From Ixodes scapularis (lineage: Eukaryota; Arthropoda; Arachnida; Ixodida; Ixodidae), in the NCBI RefSeq assembly GCF_016920785.2, contig NW_024609846.1, forward strand, positions 104,770,831 through 104,834,830: 64,000 bases of DNA, given 5' to 3'. Numbering within the stretch: the stretch's first letter is position 1; each line of letters opens with the position of its first letter. Made by a program: the position numbers and the translations under genes. A model generated the notes under the pieces. That model saw nothing but the letters and a program-made list of their open reading frames with translations, was not told the origin of the DNA and did no database searches. Shown one piece after another: positions 1-13,800 of the stretch.

Positions 1-1586
1 GCGACGCCGTAGAGCTGCGCCGCTTCTTGTTTTAGAAAGCTTTTGGTGCATGAAAACAACCGAAACAGCAGCTGCCGGAGGCCCGCCCACCGTGGCCGCC
101 ACTCGCGTGAATCCCTCGGGCGTCGGGTTTCGTGCCTGTCCGCTGCCACCACCGTTCACGCATGCCCCTCGCTACGCAAGGGGGGGGGGGGGGAAGAGAA
201 GGGGGAGGGACGCAATGCGCCACGCACCTTGCCCCCTCCCCTCCATCCCTCTCTCCCTCACCAACACGCACCAAAAAGAAACAAAAACAACAAAGGTTAT
301 TTTTGTTTGTTGCTTATGGCGGTTTGCGTGTTGCTCACGGCGACTCGCGGCGTTGCTCACATCTTTGTATTTCGTCTTTCATCGCTTCGCCCGTCTCTAC
401 CTTCTTTCGTTTCTTGTTGTTATTTTTCAAGAATGCCAGTGAGGTATTGTTGCAAATTTGTGAGGATGTCTACGAAGCAGACGAAGCTTCCGACGACGAA
501 TAACATGTCCAGAAGTTATGACAATGATTAAGAGCATTGCGCTGCGATTTAGCTGAGAGCACCGTAAATAACGGTTTGTTCCTTTCTTTTGCCCAAACTT
601 TCCTTTGTTCTTCAAAAATTAAAAACCAAAAAAACAATTGACCTATATTGAATTTTTTTTTTGGTGAGTTTAATATAAAGTCATTGACATATATTTGTGG
701 TCGATGTATATTCAAATAATTATGGTATTCAATATTCAATCAGAAAATATTCGTCCAAAAACACCATTCGCTTCCAACTCAAAATCTACTATATTTGCAC
801 ATGACTACAAAGGAGTTAAAATGTTGGTATGTAGAGAGAGCACCAAAATAGTCAAAGCACTAAAATACCAGTAATAATTGAGGCTCTAACACTTCGTTAG
901 AAATGGGTTAAATGTATGATGCAAGTCTCTCCAAAATTGATATATTCTGAAATATTTGATAGGTTTGCATGGGCTATACACATATTTGCAGGTTCTGAAA
1001 CAGACCTACCAAAGTTTATAATTGTCTTCTTTTGCTAATTGAGGAAGACAAAGAGCTCTAGATCTGAAGAAGAAATCACGTTTAGGTCTCGAATCTCTTC
1101 AATATCAGGGTTTTGATGCCAAGAAAACATACTGTGCTGCTCTATCAACCACAACACATATAAGAGAACATGAGGAGATTGAACGAGACCGATCAAATCC
1201 AAGTGAGACCACTAGCAAAACTCTACTTCTGAAAAGCATCTCACAAGATGTCTCATAAAAAAGCTTTTTGTTGTGTCAAAATTTCCACTAACATGGGTCT
1301 CACTCGAGTGAGAGGGTGATTACTTTTAGCACTGCCTTTCCTTGTGTAATGTGCATAATTCACCGGTCATCTGAGTCGAGTAAAGCACCAAACATGAAGG
1401 TGATGGCAGTAGATGGGTCACGTAGAGAGTACTTTGATCACAAACTAAACAAACCAGCACAAAGCGATACATGAAATTAGCTTGCACCAAGGCAGAATCT
1501 ACGTAAAAATATCTGCGGTCCCGAGTACACCAAGCTACCCTAGCATACGCTTCGTGCCTTTAAGAGGGACCCCAGAGCAAGCTCAC
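1..1586. other. Intron downstream of e01 (partial)
   Basis: No module exon found. The first 530 bases are GC-rich with a run of about 14 G at 181-194 and overlapping open frames that look like chance frames. The rest is AT-rich and unremarkable. Confidence 0.6.
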
Positions 1587-1808
1587 CATAGCAGTCTTGC
1601 TTTGAGAGGTCACAGGCTTCGTGGAGAGGGCAGTCGTCGTCCGTGGTGCACCTGGGTTTGGGGGGCACTTCCCTGGGCAGGCAGTCCCCGTGGTAAGGGT
1701 CCCCGTCCGTCGTCGGAGGGCATTTGCACTCAAAGGTCCCGGGCAGGTTGATGCAGGTGGCACCTCTCGAGCACGGCCGAGGGGTCAGTTCTACGCACTC
1801 GTCAATGT
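1587..1808 (-). CDS. e01: cbEGF + DPY (last exon in window)
   Basis: 222 bp. Starts DIDECVELTPRPCSRGATC, has the hydroxylation motif CINLPGTFECKC, then a DPY of the AC-x6-CY subtype (RCTTDDDC..EACDLSKQDCY). Acceptor CT at 1809, donor AC at 1585. Same layout as e10 and as e06 plus e05 together. Confidence 0.88.
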
Positions 1809-4800
1809 CTGCGGGCGGACAAGGAAACAGTCAGTTTTCCAGTCTCCGAACATCAACAAGCTGCGCACGCAGTGAAACCACCAATTTCCAGATACCATAT
1901 TTTGCATTGTATAAACTTATAAAGAGACATTTTTGTTTCTCAAAAATTTCTGCCTGTGCATTTTATACAACAGTGCAAGTTATAGGCATTTTTTCCTATG
2001 AGTATGAACCTTAGCTGCGGAAATCTGTATACAGTATCTAATTGTTTGATTCGTTGGAGAGAATACCGAAACCGGCTCCTGCTTTTGTACACATTTGATC
2101 ACAATACATAATATGCCGGTTAATCAAAACAGTTTTGCCCCGCCGAACGTACAAACATATAAGTGAGACTTATGCAGCAACTTTTTTGTGGAAATGGTTC
2201 TTTATAGGGGGTGCAACTCATAGACCAGAAAATATTGTACCTTAAGACAGGGGTTCCTAAATTTTTTCATCTCAAGAAATCTGCCTTGAATGGAAGTTAA
2301 GGAGCCCTTCCCAGTCTCAGCAATGAATGCAATGAAGCGGTGCAGACGTCTACAGGCCTCGTAAACTGTAATGCCCATCTAGAGAGTGTTTGGTTCATAG
2401 TTACCCATCAGTGACCGACTCAGATCTGCCAAATCAGTGCATAAACTGGAAAAACGTTTTACTTAACGGAAGGGACGGTCGAGGAAATGGAGGGGGTTTA
2501 GGGAACCATGAAAACCATGTCGCCGTATCAGACAACACCAGTGGAACTGGAAGTTTCTAGCCACTTTCTCAGTATGGTGTGTAGAGGATTTTTTCTGTCA
2601 CTTTAAGTTCAAGAGCATTACTTTACAACCACAAACCTGCTACCCTAAACTGGTCAACACTGATGAGGTCGGTCGCCGTTTCAGGCCCGAGACTGCAGCA
2701 CCCAACAGATGGTTATTATTCTGCTGAATTAAGCAATGGAAAGTGGCAACAGCACAAAATACTGCAACGCATCATACAGTATCCTACATGTTTTGTTCTG
2801 TTTGCTATAGCTTCCACAATGAGTAGTATAGTTCACATGGTAAACGAATAGGACCAGATAAAGGAAACATTGCTACGGTCACCTGTGGCAGGCACACTGA
2901 ACCTCCGACCCTCGTCCTTGGCCCAAGGCAAAACTGTAACTAGCAATTTTCTCTAAAAAAGACATCAAAATTCAGTGTCTGTTATGCTATCCCCAAGACA
3001 CATGCATGAGGGCGAAAGCGGAAAGCCGGAGCACAGATGCATTAAAGACAGACACCCCTCTTAATGTGCTGAGTCATCCTTCTTAATGTGCTGAGTCATC
3101 CTTCCCAATGTGCCGAGTCATCATCTTAATTCGCTTAGTCATCCACTTAATTCGCCTTAATTCCTCTTAATTAGCTGTGTGGTCCTTCTTAATTAGCTTT
3201 GAGTATGCTTAATTCCCATTGATTACTTTTACTTCTCCAAAATTACTCTTAATTCCCTTTAATTCCTCTTAATTCACTCTGATTCCTCTTAATTCGCCTT
3301 TGCTGTCCTTACTTTCATTGCCTCCAATTCGCCTGAGTGGTCACGGCACCTTTCGTGTCGCCGACGTGTTTTCGCTCAAGGACTTTGAAGGTCGACTGAA
3401 CGATGAGACATACAAGGCTTCCACCCTAATAATAATGGGTCAAAGAGCCCTAGTAAAGGAACTGGGCCTTTCAAGTGTCCGAGGCAGAAACTGGGCGATC
3501 CTCTCACCCCTGCAGACGCCATTTGGCTGCAACCTGTAGCCCCGTGGACAGACGCAGAAGCCGGTCTGTCTGCCCGTGTAGACACACTCCTCGTTGATGG
3601 CACACGGGTTGGTTGTGGAACAGTTTCTGCTGGTGGCTACAGTCGGAGAGTGAGTGCAGAACGGATTCACCAAAGACTCTCGAGCTTGCACAACTGACCG
3701 ATTATCACAAACGCACTTTAATTTCGTAAAGCACTAAGTACAGTAAAACCTCGTTATAACAAAGTTGAAGGAGCGGTCCTAATCATTTAGTTATAACCAT
3801 TAGTTTGTTATAGCCGATGTCCATTTCTTCCCACTATAGCAAGCAAGGGGAATTATGATTGCTTTGTTATATCCATTAGTTTGTTATATCCCATTTTGTT
3901 ATAACGAGGTTTTACTGTATACGTATGAACATAAGCCACTACATAAAACACGGAGCATGCAGCCATGTCACAAAATTTACAGGAGGAGCTTAACCTTCAT
4001 CTTTAAGAGCGGAATGCGATAACTAAACATATAAACCCTCGCTCGTTCCCAAGCCATGCAAGCGTGTCTGCGTGGCCTAATCGGTGGCATGTCTGGCTCG
4101 TAGCTGAAGGGTCGTGGGTTTGAATTCTGCCTCCGCCTACGCCTAAAATTCTTAAAATTTTTTTCTTTAAGGCAAATGATTTACACTGCAATCCACTTTC
4201 ATTGATACCAGATATAACGATCAGTTTATAGAGTTTCTAGACTAGAAGCAATCAGTTTCTAGTCCAGATACAACTTTATAAAGTGAAATTATATGAGACA
4301 TGCGGCAACCTTTAATTCGCATTACATGTCATGTTTTAATCACTTTGATTCCACGCGTAACGTCACGTTACACGTGAGCGTTGTGGGCTGTTTGAAATTC
4401 CCGCACAAAGTCATGTGATTCTGACGTCATGACCGTTTCGACCAATCAGGATTTTCCTCTCATGCCGAATCCGACGTTGACGCCGGATTTTCTGCGACAC
4501 GAGCTGCTAAACGAAGAAGCACCCACCCCCAGCTTTTGAGCCGACCCAGCTAACCGAGATGCTCCCCCGCATCAGCTGCTTCTCCGTGCATGCCGGTGCA
4601 AAGCGGTGAAGATTGACGCACACACGTCGGTCCAAAGCGGTGAAGATTGACGCAAACATGTCGGTGCAAAGCGGTGAAGCCCATCCTAGAATGCACCCCT
4701 TCTGCATTCTTTATCTCTGGCCTAAGAAGTGCCCATTCCTCGGTATAAGATTACCTCAAACATTTTGGGTGGGCACTTGCGTGGCATTGTATGGTAATCA

Positions 4801-7800
4801 AGAAATTGTCAAACGCAAAAGAAATCAAATTGATCTCTTTCATGGCCAAGTTTTGATAAGACCAAGCAACGAGCCAGCAGATAACTGGATGTTATAACAT
4901 TTTAAGTACATTGACACAGTAAATAGTATTGCAAAGAAGAGAAGATGCAAGGAAAATGTAAGGAATACAGGGCGAGAAGATATTACAACGGTAGTTGGTG
5001 CCACTTACCAATGCAGTAGTCGTATTTCCTGTGGAACACCGAAGGGCATCCGCAGTAGCCGTTGTCCAAGCAGAGAAGGTTTCCTGGACACTGGAACTCG
5101 TGCGGACAGCCAACCACTACGTATAGAAAAAAAACAAATGTTGCAAAGCGAAATTCGGCAATGGGAAAAAAGTCTGCTCAGCATCATGACTGCGTTCAAT
5201 GTTTTGTGCAGTTCTTAACAAATTCAGTCAATACAATGGTGCAAAAATTCTGCAATTGGTTCTGTGTATGAAGAGCAGGGTTCTCTCACATTTGTGGCAG
5301 TAGACTTGAGGATTGCCCGAATATCCGGGCGGGCACTCGCACGTCGGCCTGTGGCTGATGACGCGGCACCTCGCATACTCTCCGCAGGCGTCGGCCGAGA
5401 GACACGGGTCTATCGTTGGAAAAGGGGAAACGACTTAAGCTCGTGCATCCCTCTCATACTTAACAACTCGTTTCTAAACACATGCATGAAAACTCCGAAG
5501 AGATCTTTTTCTTGCTGTAGTGTTTCACTGAATAATGCCAGGGAAAAAACCCGACCAATTATTGCTTCGTCGCCCAGCCCCAATAACAAGCAGAAAAAAT
5601 CTAAACCATAGACAAAAGCTCACCGTAACATTTCAGCAGATATACGTCGCAAGCCTTGTTGGTCGCACAGTCGGTGTCTCTGGTACATTCCCCTCTGGGA
5701 GGTTCGCCTGCATGGAATGTGATGCACGAATTGATCGTTGCAGAGGCAAGACTAAATCATCACACCATCCCAAAGCCAAAAGCCGAGGTGGTTCGGATGG
5801 CACTCACATCCGTGATGGAACGGCTCTCCCGACGTGCCTGGCGGGCATGTGCACTGGTAGCTGCCAATGTTGTTGTAGCACTGAGCACCGTGCGCGCACG
5901 GGAACGGGTGTTGCTCGCATTCGTTGATATCTAGCAAGGAGGAGACGTTGCTCAGAGTTAGATCCCAGACACAAAAAAAAGATCAAGACTGAACTGGACA
6001 ATGAAGAATGGGAGAGGCATGACAACTCTCTCCGCTCAAAACCATCGATCAAGGTCCTAATGGGGAAGTGCACCTACCCCTGCAGATTCCATTTGGCATC
6101 AGAACAAATCCCTTGGGGCAGACGCAGAAGCCCACTTGACCGCCCTCGTAGACGCACTCCTGGTTCTCCGCGCAGGGATTGGTCGTGGTGCAGTTGATGC
6201 TCGTCACTGTAATGGCAAAAATGAAACGTGTCGCACCATTTAATGTTGATGCGCGCGGTGATAACACTGCGTACGCTCACGTAAGGGCCGTGCCCTGAAA
6301 TATAGGCTAAGTGCCTTAAGTATAGCATACGATAAGTGACTAGAGTAACCCACAACTTAAATAAAAACTTTTATATACGTACGAATGCAGAAATAGTTCC
6401 TTTGCAGGAAAGGCTTCGGGCAGCCGCAGCGATCTCCAAGGCACTGAAGGTTTCCTGGACACTCGTGGTGATGGATGCAAGGTCGAGCTGACGAGCAAAA
6501 GGATTATGCTCTTTCAGTTACGAGCTGAGACTAGGCTAAATAACACGATACTGCCATCGCTTTTTATATATCTGCCAAAAGAAGTCAAAGCTTTTTAACA
6601 GACCCAAAACATTCTAGGTTCTTACTCGCACTGAAGAGACAAGCTCACTGGTGCATGTGCTTAAATGAGATAAAGAAAAAGAACTGCTGCATCAAGCCAA
6701 GCAAGTACATTTCATGAATCAAATATTTGAATTTACTTTCAGGATTCTTTGCTATTTTTCCTTCAACATGTTGAAAGAAGGATAAGCAGTGCATGACATC
6801 AATTTCATTCACAGGCCAAAAAGATGCCTTGAACAAACACAGCACACATTTGGTGATAAAAGAAAAAAGTGCAATGAATTGTAGCATTTTCAAAATAAGG
6901 CTTGAGATGACATCTTTGCAGCCCCAACATTCCACGAATTGGCAAAGTGCTAAACATACTCACGCAAGAAAAATGTCTTGAACATAATATTTAAAATATG
7001 TGCTCAAAACAGAGCACCTACTTTCCGGGTAAGTATAGTAAACATGCAAAACTCGTGCCTACCAATGGAGCACTCCACGTTGGGATTTCCACGAAGTCCA
7101 CTGGGGCAGTAGCACTCTGGGCGGTGATACACGCCACGGCATTCGGCACCACGACCGCAGACACCGGGCTTTAGGCAAGCGTCTGTGATGGCAGTCGAAA
7201 AATAGGAACTCTGAGCATAAAGCAGCAAAACTCAACTTAACATTAACAACAACACATACAAGACAAGCCAGACAACAAACAGTAGGCACAATTCGGCAGG
7301 TGGATTTTTTTAGCTCAAATCAATTCTCGTGGAAAGATAACTACAGAACAAACTGGGAATAGCGCGTGCTGCAACATTTTAAGTGGGAATTCATATTGAC
7401 ACAAAATAATTCCAAATTTTTATAGAAATGTTCGAAAAAAAAATGGGTGAAGCACCTTTAACAACCACAAGACTGCCACCATTAAAGTTGTACGAATGCA
7501 GGTCAACGTGCACCAGGCACGTACATGACAAAATGCTGTATGAAGGGGAGGGGGGAGAGGAGGCCCCAGCAAAATGGAAGATTTTGGGGGGGGGCTCAGG
7601 CCCTATGGTTCCCCCCCCCCCCCCCCCCCCCCCCCTCGAGGTAAGAAGAGGTGGCTGCATAAACAGATTTCATAAAGAAGCTGCAAAAATGGCCAAGCAA
7701 CACTGGCCTCATAAAGTAACCACATCATCTAGGCTCTACATTTGCACCACTGAAGAATGGTGAGAAGAAGTTTATGAGTTGCAGCATTCTTTGGACATTC

Positions 7801-10800
7801 GGCAGCTATAGAGTCAGCGACAGGTTAAGAATCCGGCAGACGCTCCGCCTCCAGCGCATGCTCACTGTCAGGGCTTCATCCGCTCGTGCGACAAAGTTTT
7901 GTCGAAGGCAGGAGCAGCTACTGGGTTCTAAACCCGTCACCGACTGTTGGTCACACTTCCGGTGCTCTGTTGGAAAAACTTCCATGGTGTGTGCGAGCAG
8001 ACGAGAGACGGGCGGTGCTTACCGTAGCACTGCTCGGTGAGGGTGTTGCAGGCCTCGCTGTCCTTGCAGTCGGTGTCCCGGGTGCAGCCCTGGATGCGCT
8101 GTCGGCAGCGCCCGTGGTAGGGGTCGCCCACCAGGTTGTTGGGGCAGCTGCACTTGTAGCTGCCCGGCAGGTTGCTGCAGGTGGCACCGTGGGCGCACGG
8201 GCCCAGGCCATGCAGGCACTCGTTGATGTCTGCGCACAGCGAGCAGAGTCACAGTGATGCGACGCTCGCTCGGACAAATAGATAGTATGCAAGAACCGTT
8301 TTAATCGTGGCTGCTACAAAAAAAATAGAGTGGCTTTGACGATCCGTCACATGCAATGAAAGTGTGATAGCTCTTGATGGTGTTTTTAACGAGTAGCACT
8401 CAGAAATGCTTCCATGTCTATTTGATTGTTTTATTAATATGCGGTGCCTACCCTACTATGCAGCCCCCGTTCCTATGCAGTGGAGAAAGGGGTGGGGTAG
8501 GGAAAGGGCAGTAATAGCGCACCGCTACGATGCCAAATCTACAGCTGTCCCTCATTGCCAACACACTCCCACGGCCTTGCTTTGGTGTGACCAACACCGG
8601 CACAAGCAAGCGAGCCTTGTTCAGGGTTCCCACATAAAGCTACCGCTTTAAAATATGTCTGTAATTCTGCAGCCCCTCCTGCGATCCTGAAAGTTTCCTT
8701 CAGATATACTACTGCTGCGCGTTGTTCTGAAAGACAATATGCCAGATTCAAACGGACGAGCCGACACACATTCACTCTGCGGCGAACCTGCAAAGAGCAA
8801 CCGACCAATGACACGCACCTTTGCACTTCTCGTTGACGCACACATATCCCGTGCCGCAGTGGCGGTCTTCCGTGCACTCGGGCAAGGGAACTGCGAGCAT
8901 GGGACAAGAGGCGGGAAACTTGTGAGCACGAACCGCGGGTCGATTTCGCGGGGACTTCAAACTGAGCGGCGGCCTCTGCGACTCACCCAGGCTGCAGCGA
9001 TCAGCGGGGTTGCCAGTGTAGCCGGGGAGGCACTCGCAGGAGGCCTGGTGGTGGTGTGCGCGGCACTGGGTGTTGATGCCGCACACCCCGCCCAGGCTGC
9101 AAGGGTCCTGGCAGTGGCCGTTGATGCAGACCTTGTCGAAGAAGCAGTTGTCGTCACTGCGGCAGCCCTCTGCGGAGGAGGAAGTGAGGTCGCCCTTAGA
9201 GTTAATGCACAGAGTAGACAGGGCCATTAAAGAGCTGCTGTGGTTGTAGGTGAAAGCTGTTGTATTTGGCCACCAGGGGGCTAGTATTTCCGGAAACTTT
9301 TCCAGTGCAAAAAGAGCTACAGCTTTGTTGTGTGCCCCACCATCTTGTAGCACGATGCAGTCAGTCTTCCGCCGTAATTCTATAATAAACAGTTCTGTAC
9401 GTTCCCCTGCACCATCCTCGATGCAACAGTTACACAGACGGTGAAAGGCAGCTGTCGAAATACTTGCGGCCTGTTGCGTATCGTGCCATCTATTACGTAA
9501 AAGGCACACCTAACATATTGAGTGTATGCTTTGGAAAAAAATAAATAAACTGAAAACTTCAAGTCGAAGATAGAAGACGACAAAATATTAAAGCACATGC
9601 CCTGCCATCTCATACCTAATATACATTAGATGATAGAACATACCTTTGCATAAAGAAATCAGCCTTTTCTAGTTTTTAATTTTATTATACATCGACAAAT
9701 TCACCCTGTCAGCACCATGCCTGTACCAGCACAGGCATAGTATTACAAATTTGCTTCACTATTTTCATAATTTTCTTATACTCTAATACTACAAAGTAAA
9801 AAGCTGGAAAAAACCTGGAAGTGTCAGGGCCAATTTTTCTCAAGACTTCCAGCATTATTCTGTATGCTGACCAACTAGGGTAACCACCTTTCTGCTAGCG
9901 AAATGCGGGACACACGGGACTGGGGAAGGGGGGTGGAGGTGGGGCGAGGAATTTACGAACACACACAACACGAATCGAGGCTCTGTTAACACATTTAATA
10001 TATTGCGCTGTTTATACACCCGCAAAGTGCATTGCAATAAGTCTAAAATTATTTTCACTCTCAGGGATATATCTTCATGTTATTAAATGTGTCGAAGTTG
10101 AAAGTATAAAAATCAACTGCAGCAGAACTCAGAGCATAAAATGAAATTAAGAAGCAGTAAATCTTTTTCGGGTAATCAGCATGGTCCTACGCACATTTTT
10201 AACATTATTTTCTTTTTCGACCGCTGTGAGTTGCAGGCTTTTTGCCTTCGCTAAAAAAAAAATATTTTTTTTTTGTTGTGTCAATGATATTTTTGTTGCG
10301 TCAACAATATTTTCATATCGTTGACACAACGATATGAAAAAAATTACAGCACTTTATATTTAAAAATTTGCCGAGCAATTTTCTCTCACAATATTCTGCC
10401 TCCAAGGGGAGAGGCACAACGGCACATGCGCGTCGGTTCTCCTGCAATAACGACAGTCACTTTCCGCTATGCTTGGATAGAAAATGGCGTACCATTGTGA
10501 TTCATACAATTCCCAGCGACCCCCGCACTTCCCCGTGCCCCGTTGTTGGGCAGCACCACGAGTTGCAGAGCGAATTTTACGACAGTGTGAAATGCGGGAC
10601 ATTTTAAAGATTTGGGAATTTCTCGCTGGATGCGGGACACCAGCCCTCAATGCAGGACAGTCCCGCGAGTCGCGGGACGGGTGGTCACCCTATGACCAAC
10701 TAGGTAACAATAAATAGAACCATGAAGTGACAGGGATCTATTGTAGTCTATGAAAAAACAACATTTCTGGCAACAACTCACCAACACATCTGGATGAGAT

Positions 10801-13800
10801 GCAGATTGCGCCGAAGCCACACTCCTCGTCTCTCCTGCAGGAGCCATCGGGAACTGTTGGACAGAAAAGCGTTTTCGTCAGACACGCCCGCCAACCTCCA
10901 GCACCCGCCGGCGCAGACAGATGGGAGGCACGAGGAAAACCTCACCTTTGTCGCAGGCAATGTTGGGGTCTCCGGTGAAGCCGTGCTCACAAGAACAGAG
11001 CTCCCGGTGGTTAACGGGAGAGCAGAAAGCGTCGCGGCCACAGATCCCACTTCGGTGACACGGGTTCTGGCACCAGTTCTGAATACAAGCCAGGTCTGAT
11101 GGACAGTTGGCGTCTGACCGGCAGCCAACTGGAAACATGAGGGGGGCAGGTGAGGAAAATTACTTCTAAATTTCTCTGCAAGCAATTGATCAGTTCTACT
11201 TCAGCATCTCAGCATTTATAAAACTTGGAGAAGACTTAAGCTTAGCCTTCAAGAGTGGAACGCGATAGCGAAACGTATAAACTCCCGTTTGTTCCCAAGC
11301 CGTGAAAGTGTGCCTTGCGTGGCCTGGTCAGTAATGTGTCTGGCTTGCAACCAAAGGGTCGTAGGTTTGAATCCTACCTAAAATTCTTAAAATTTTTTCT
11401 TAATGAATTACTTAATACAGCGAAGTCATTTGAGACATGCAGCGACCTTTAATTCACATTACATGTCATGTCATGTCTTTTAATCACATTCATTCCACGC
11501 GTGACGTCACGTTTCACGTGAGCGTTGTGGGTTGTTTGAAGTTCCCGCACGAGGTCACGTGGCTGTGACGTCGTGACCCTATCGACCAATCAAGATTTTC
11601 GCTGCACACCACCGACACCAGCTTTTCGGCGCCACGCCACCGATTTTCTGCAGCACGAATTCTTTAACGCTATCGCGTTAAAAACATTTCTTACTAAAAC
11701 AAAAGCATTCAACAGTTAATTGCCACACGGCAAATACATGAGGATCCGTCTTCACGAGAATCTCAAATGTAAAGGTTGAGCCGTACCGATGCACTTGTGC
11801 TGTTCGCAGATGCGGCCATAAGGACACTCGTCGTCCCTGTTGCATTCGGGTGGCGGTTGAACTGAAACCGAAATCGTAGCAATGAGCATCTCTACTCATA
11901 AAAAATGTACAGCTCTTCCACTTCACGTGAAGATGGAAAACCAGCGAAGCTGTTATTTTTACGACGTCTAGGACAATATCTAGGACGACCTCAAGGACGA
12001 CTTGGACGACCTCAAGGATGCTGCCTAGAGGATGACCTCAAGGACGACTTCTAGGACGACCTCGAAGACGACGCCTAGAGGACAACGCCTCTAGGATGAC
12101 GCTTAGAGAAAATCAGCCTTCCCACTCTAGCGAAAACCATAGTGGAAAGGCTGGAAAGGTTGCCGCCGTCGCTCGTAGATGGCGGTAGCTGTCTGGAGTT
12201 TTGTGTCGACATTTGTTTGTCTGTGGACACAATACTGGGGAAACTAGCCCTTAAAAGCTCCGCTGTAAAAGATTGTCAAGCTAAATAAGCCAGCACAAGC
12301 TGTTTGTCTTTGCACTGCCACAGAATACTCTAAGAAGCTCGGTAAAGGAGTGCATGAGACACTCACCCTTAACACAGTGGTGCTTGGGATCCCCGGTGTG
12401 GTCTGGCAGGCAGGCACAGACCCGGTCGTGGTTGATGGCCTTGCACACGGCGTTGATGCCACATGCGCCGTACACCTTGCAGGGGTCTTGACACACGTTG
12501 CGCAGGCACACCTCCAGGAAGGGACAGTTCTCGTTGTTACGACAGCCCGCTGCGAAAAAAAAAGGGAACTCTCTGCGACATGCTTTTTGCGCCTTTTATT
12601 TCATTAATTAACGAAGATGGCATTAATACTGTCCCATGTCCCCAACATCCTGTGTGAACATCAGATATAGCTTATTAAAGAGGCACCAACATCTCAAAGG
12701 TCGTATTTTTTGTTCTTGTCTAAAACAATGCAAGTTGTAGTCATAGACATGCAAAAAAATACAACGCGAAAAAACCTTTCCTCATGCGCACACGCACCTT
12801 TTTATTTTTGCCGTTCTTCTCTGCCTCTTCTCATCTCCTTGCTTCTTTTTATTTGTGACATAATCGGTTATGAAATTTAGAAGCTTTGTTAGCGACATTT
12901 CCATAATATTTAATAAAGGCATTTGTGAAACATGTTCCTTAATGCAATTGCAAACGCACTACAGCCCTTTCTGAAATACTGAAAATCGCAGTCCGGAGTA
13001 ATGCCGCCTCCTGGCTTCTTATCTTCCCTCAGAAAACAAGCTGGCGCTCGGCACATGTAGCACTGAGGACGATCGGTGAGTCGGGGAATCGGACGAAGTT
13101 ATCTTTCTTAGGTGCCCAACGACCTCTCAAATTTCGAAAAGGAAATCGTCAAACAGTCAAAAACACTGGGTTTGGTGTCTGTGACCCGTAGTTTCCGTTG
13201 CGACTCTGCTGGGGCAGCCTTTCAAGCGGAACTGGCATGACGTGGCCCCTCACGTCGGTCACAAAAGTCCACTGCGCATTCTCTTCGACCTCGCACCATT
13301 GCAAAGAATTTGAGATCGCTGAAAAGGCCCTAAAAGAACTTCAAATTTATAAGCGAAGCATCGTCTATTCACAGCGACAGACAGCACGCATGGATAACAG
13401 CGGTTGATCGCGGGACGCGTACCAACATAACACTTCAGGTCGGGACAGTTTGGAGGCATGAGAGAAACTCAAATTGCAAGATGACTCAATCTTTGACGTC
13501 AATGCACTGGCGCAGATCTCGCAGGAACTTCAAATTCGGCTTTAGGAAATTGTTTTTTTACTTCACAAATACAGTTCCCAAGTTTCAAATCTTGAAGGTA
13601 TTGTCCAGGCATCATTTTCAATCGTTTCGGGTAACAGGCAAAACACAGTAGCAGTATATTCAATATCATTAGGACATGTTTAGAACCTTTGATAGACACG
13701 ATATGGCCTTTTTCTCAAGTCTACGAGTGTGTACGAGCTGCCACACACCAGCTACTTTTGATAGTCTCTTTGCTTAGTAAAAGCTGCTAATACAGAGTTT

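Noticed and set aside
43..531. 162-codon plus-strand frame at the window start
   Set aside because: Crosses a G homopolymer and simple-sequence region, overlaps other open frames in three phases, and has no recognisable domain.
4066..4131. Functional tRNA gene
   Set aside because: Repeated at 11311-11375 with the same non-tRNA tail, so it is SINE-derived.
8739..9230. 163-codon plus-strand open frame opposite e11 and e12
   Set aside because: Antisense shadow of GC-rich EGF/DPY exons. It is alanine-valine rich, has no domain and does not respect the exon limits.
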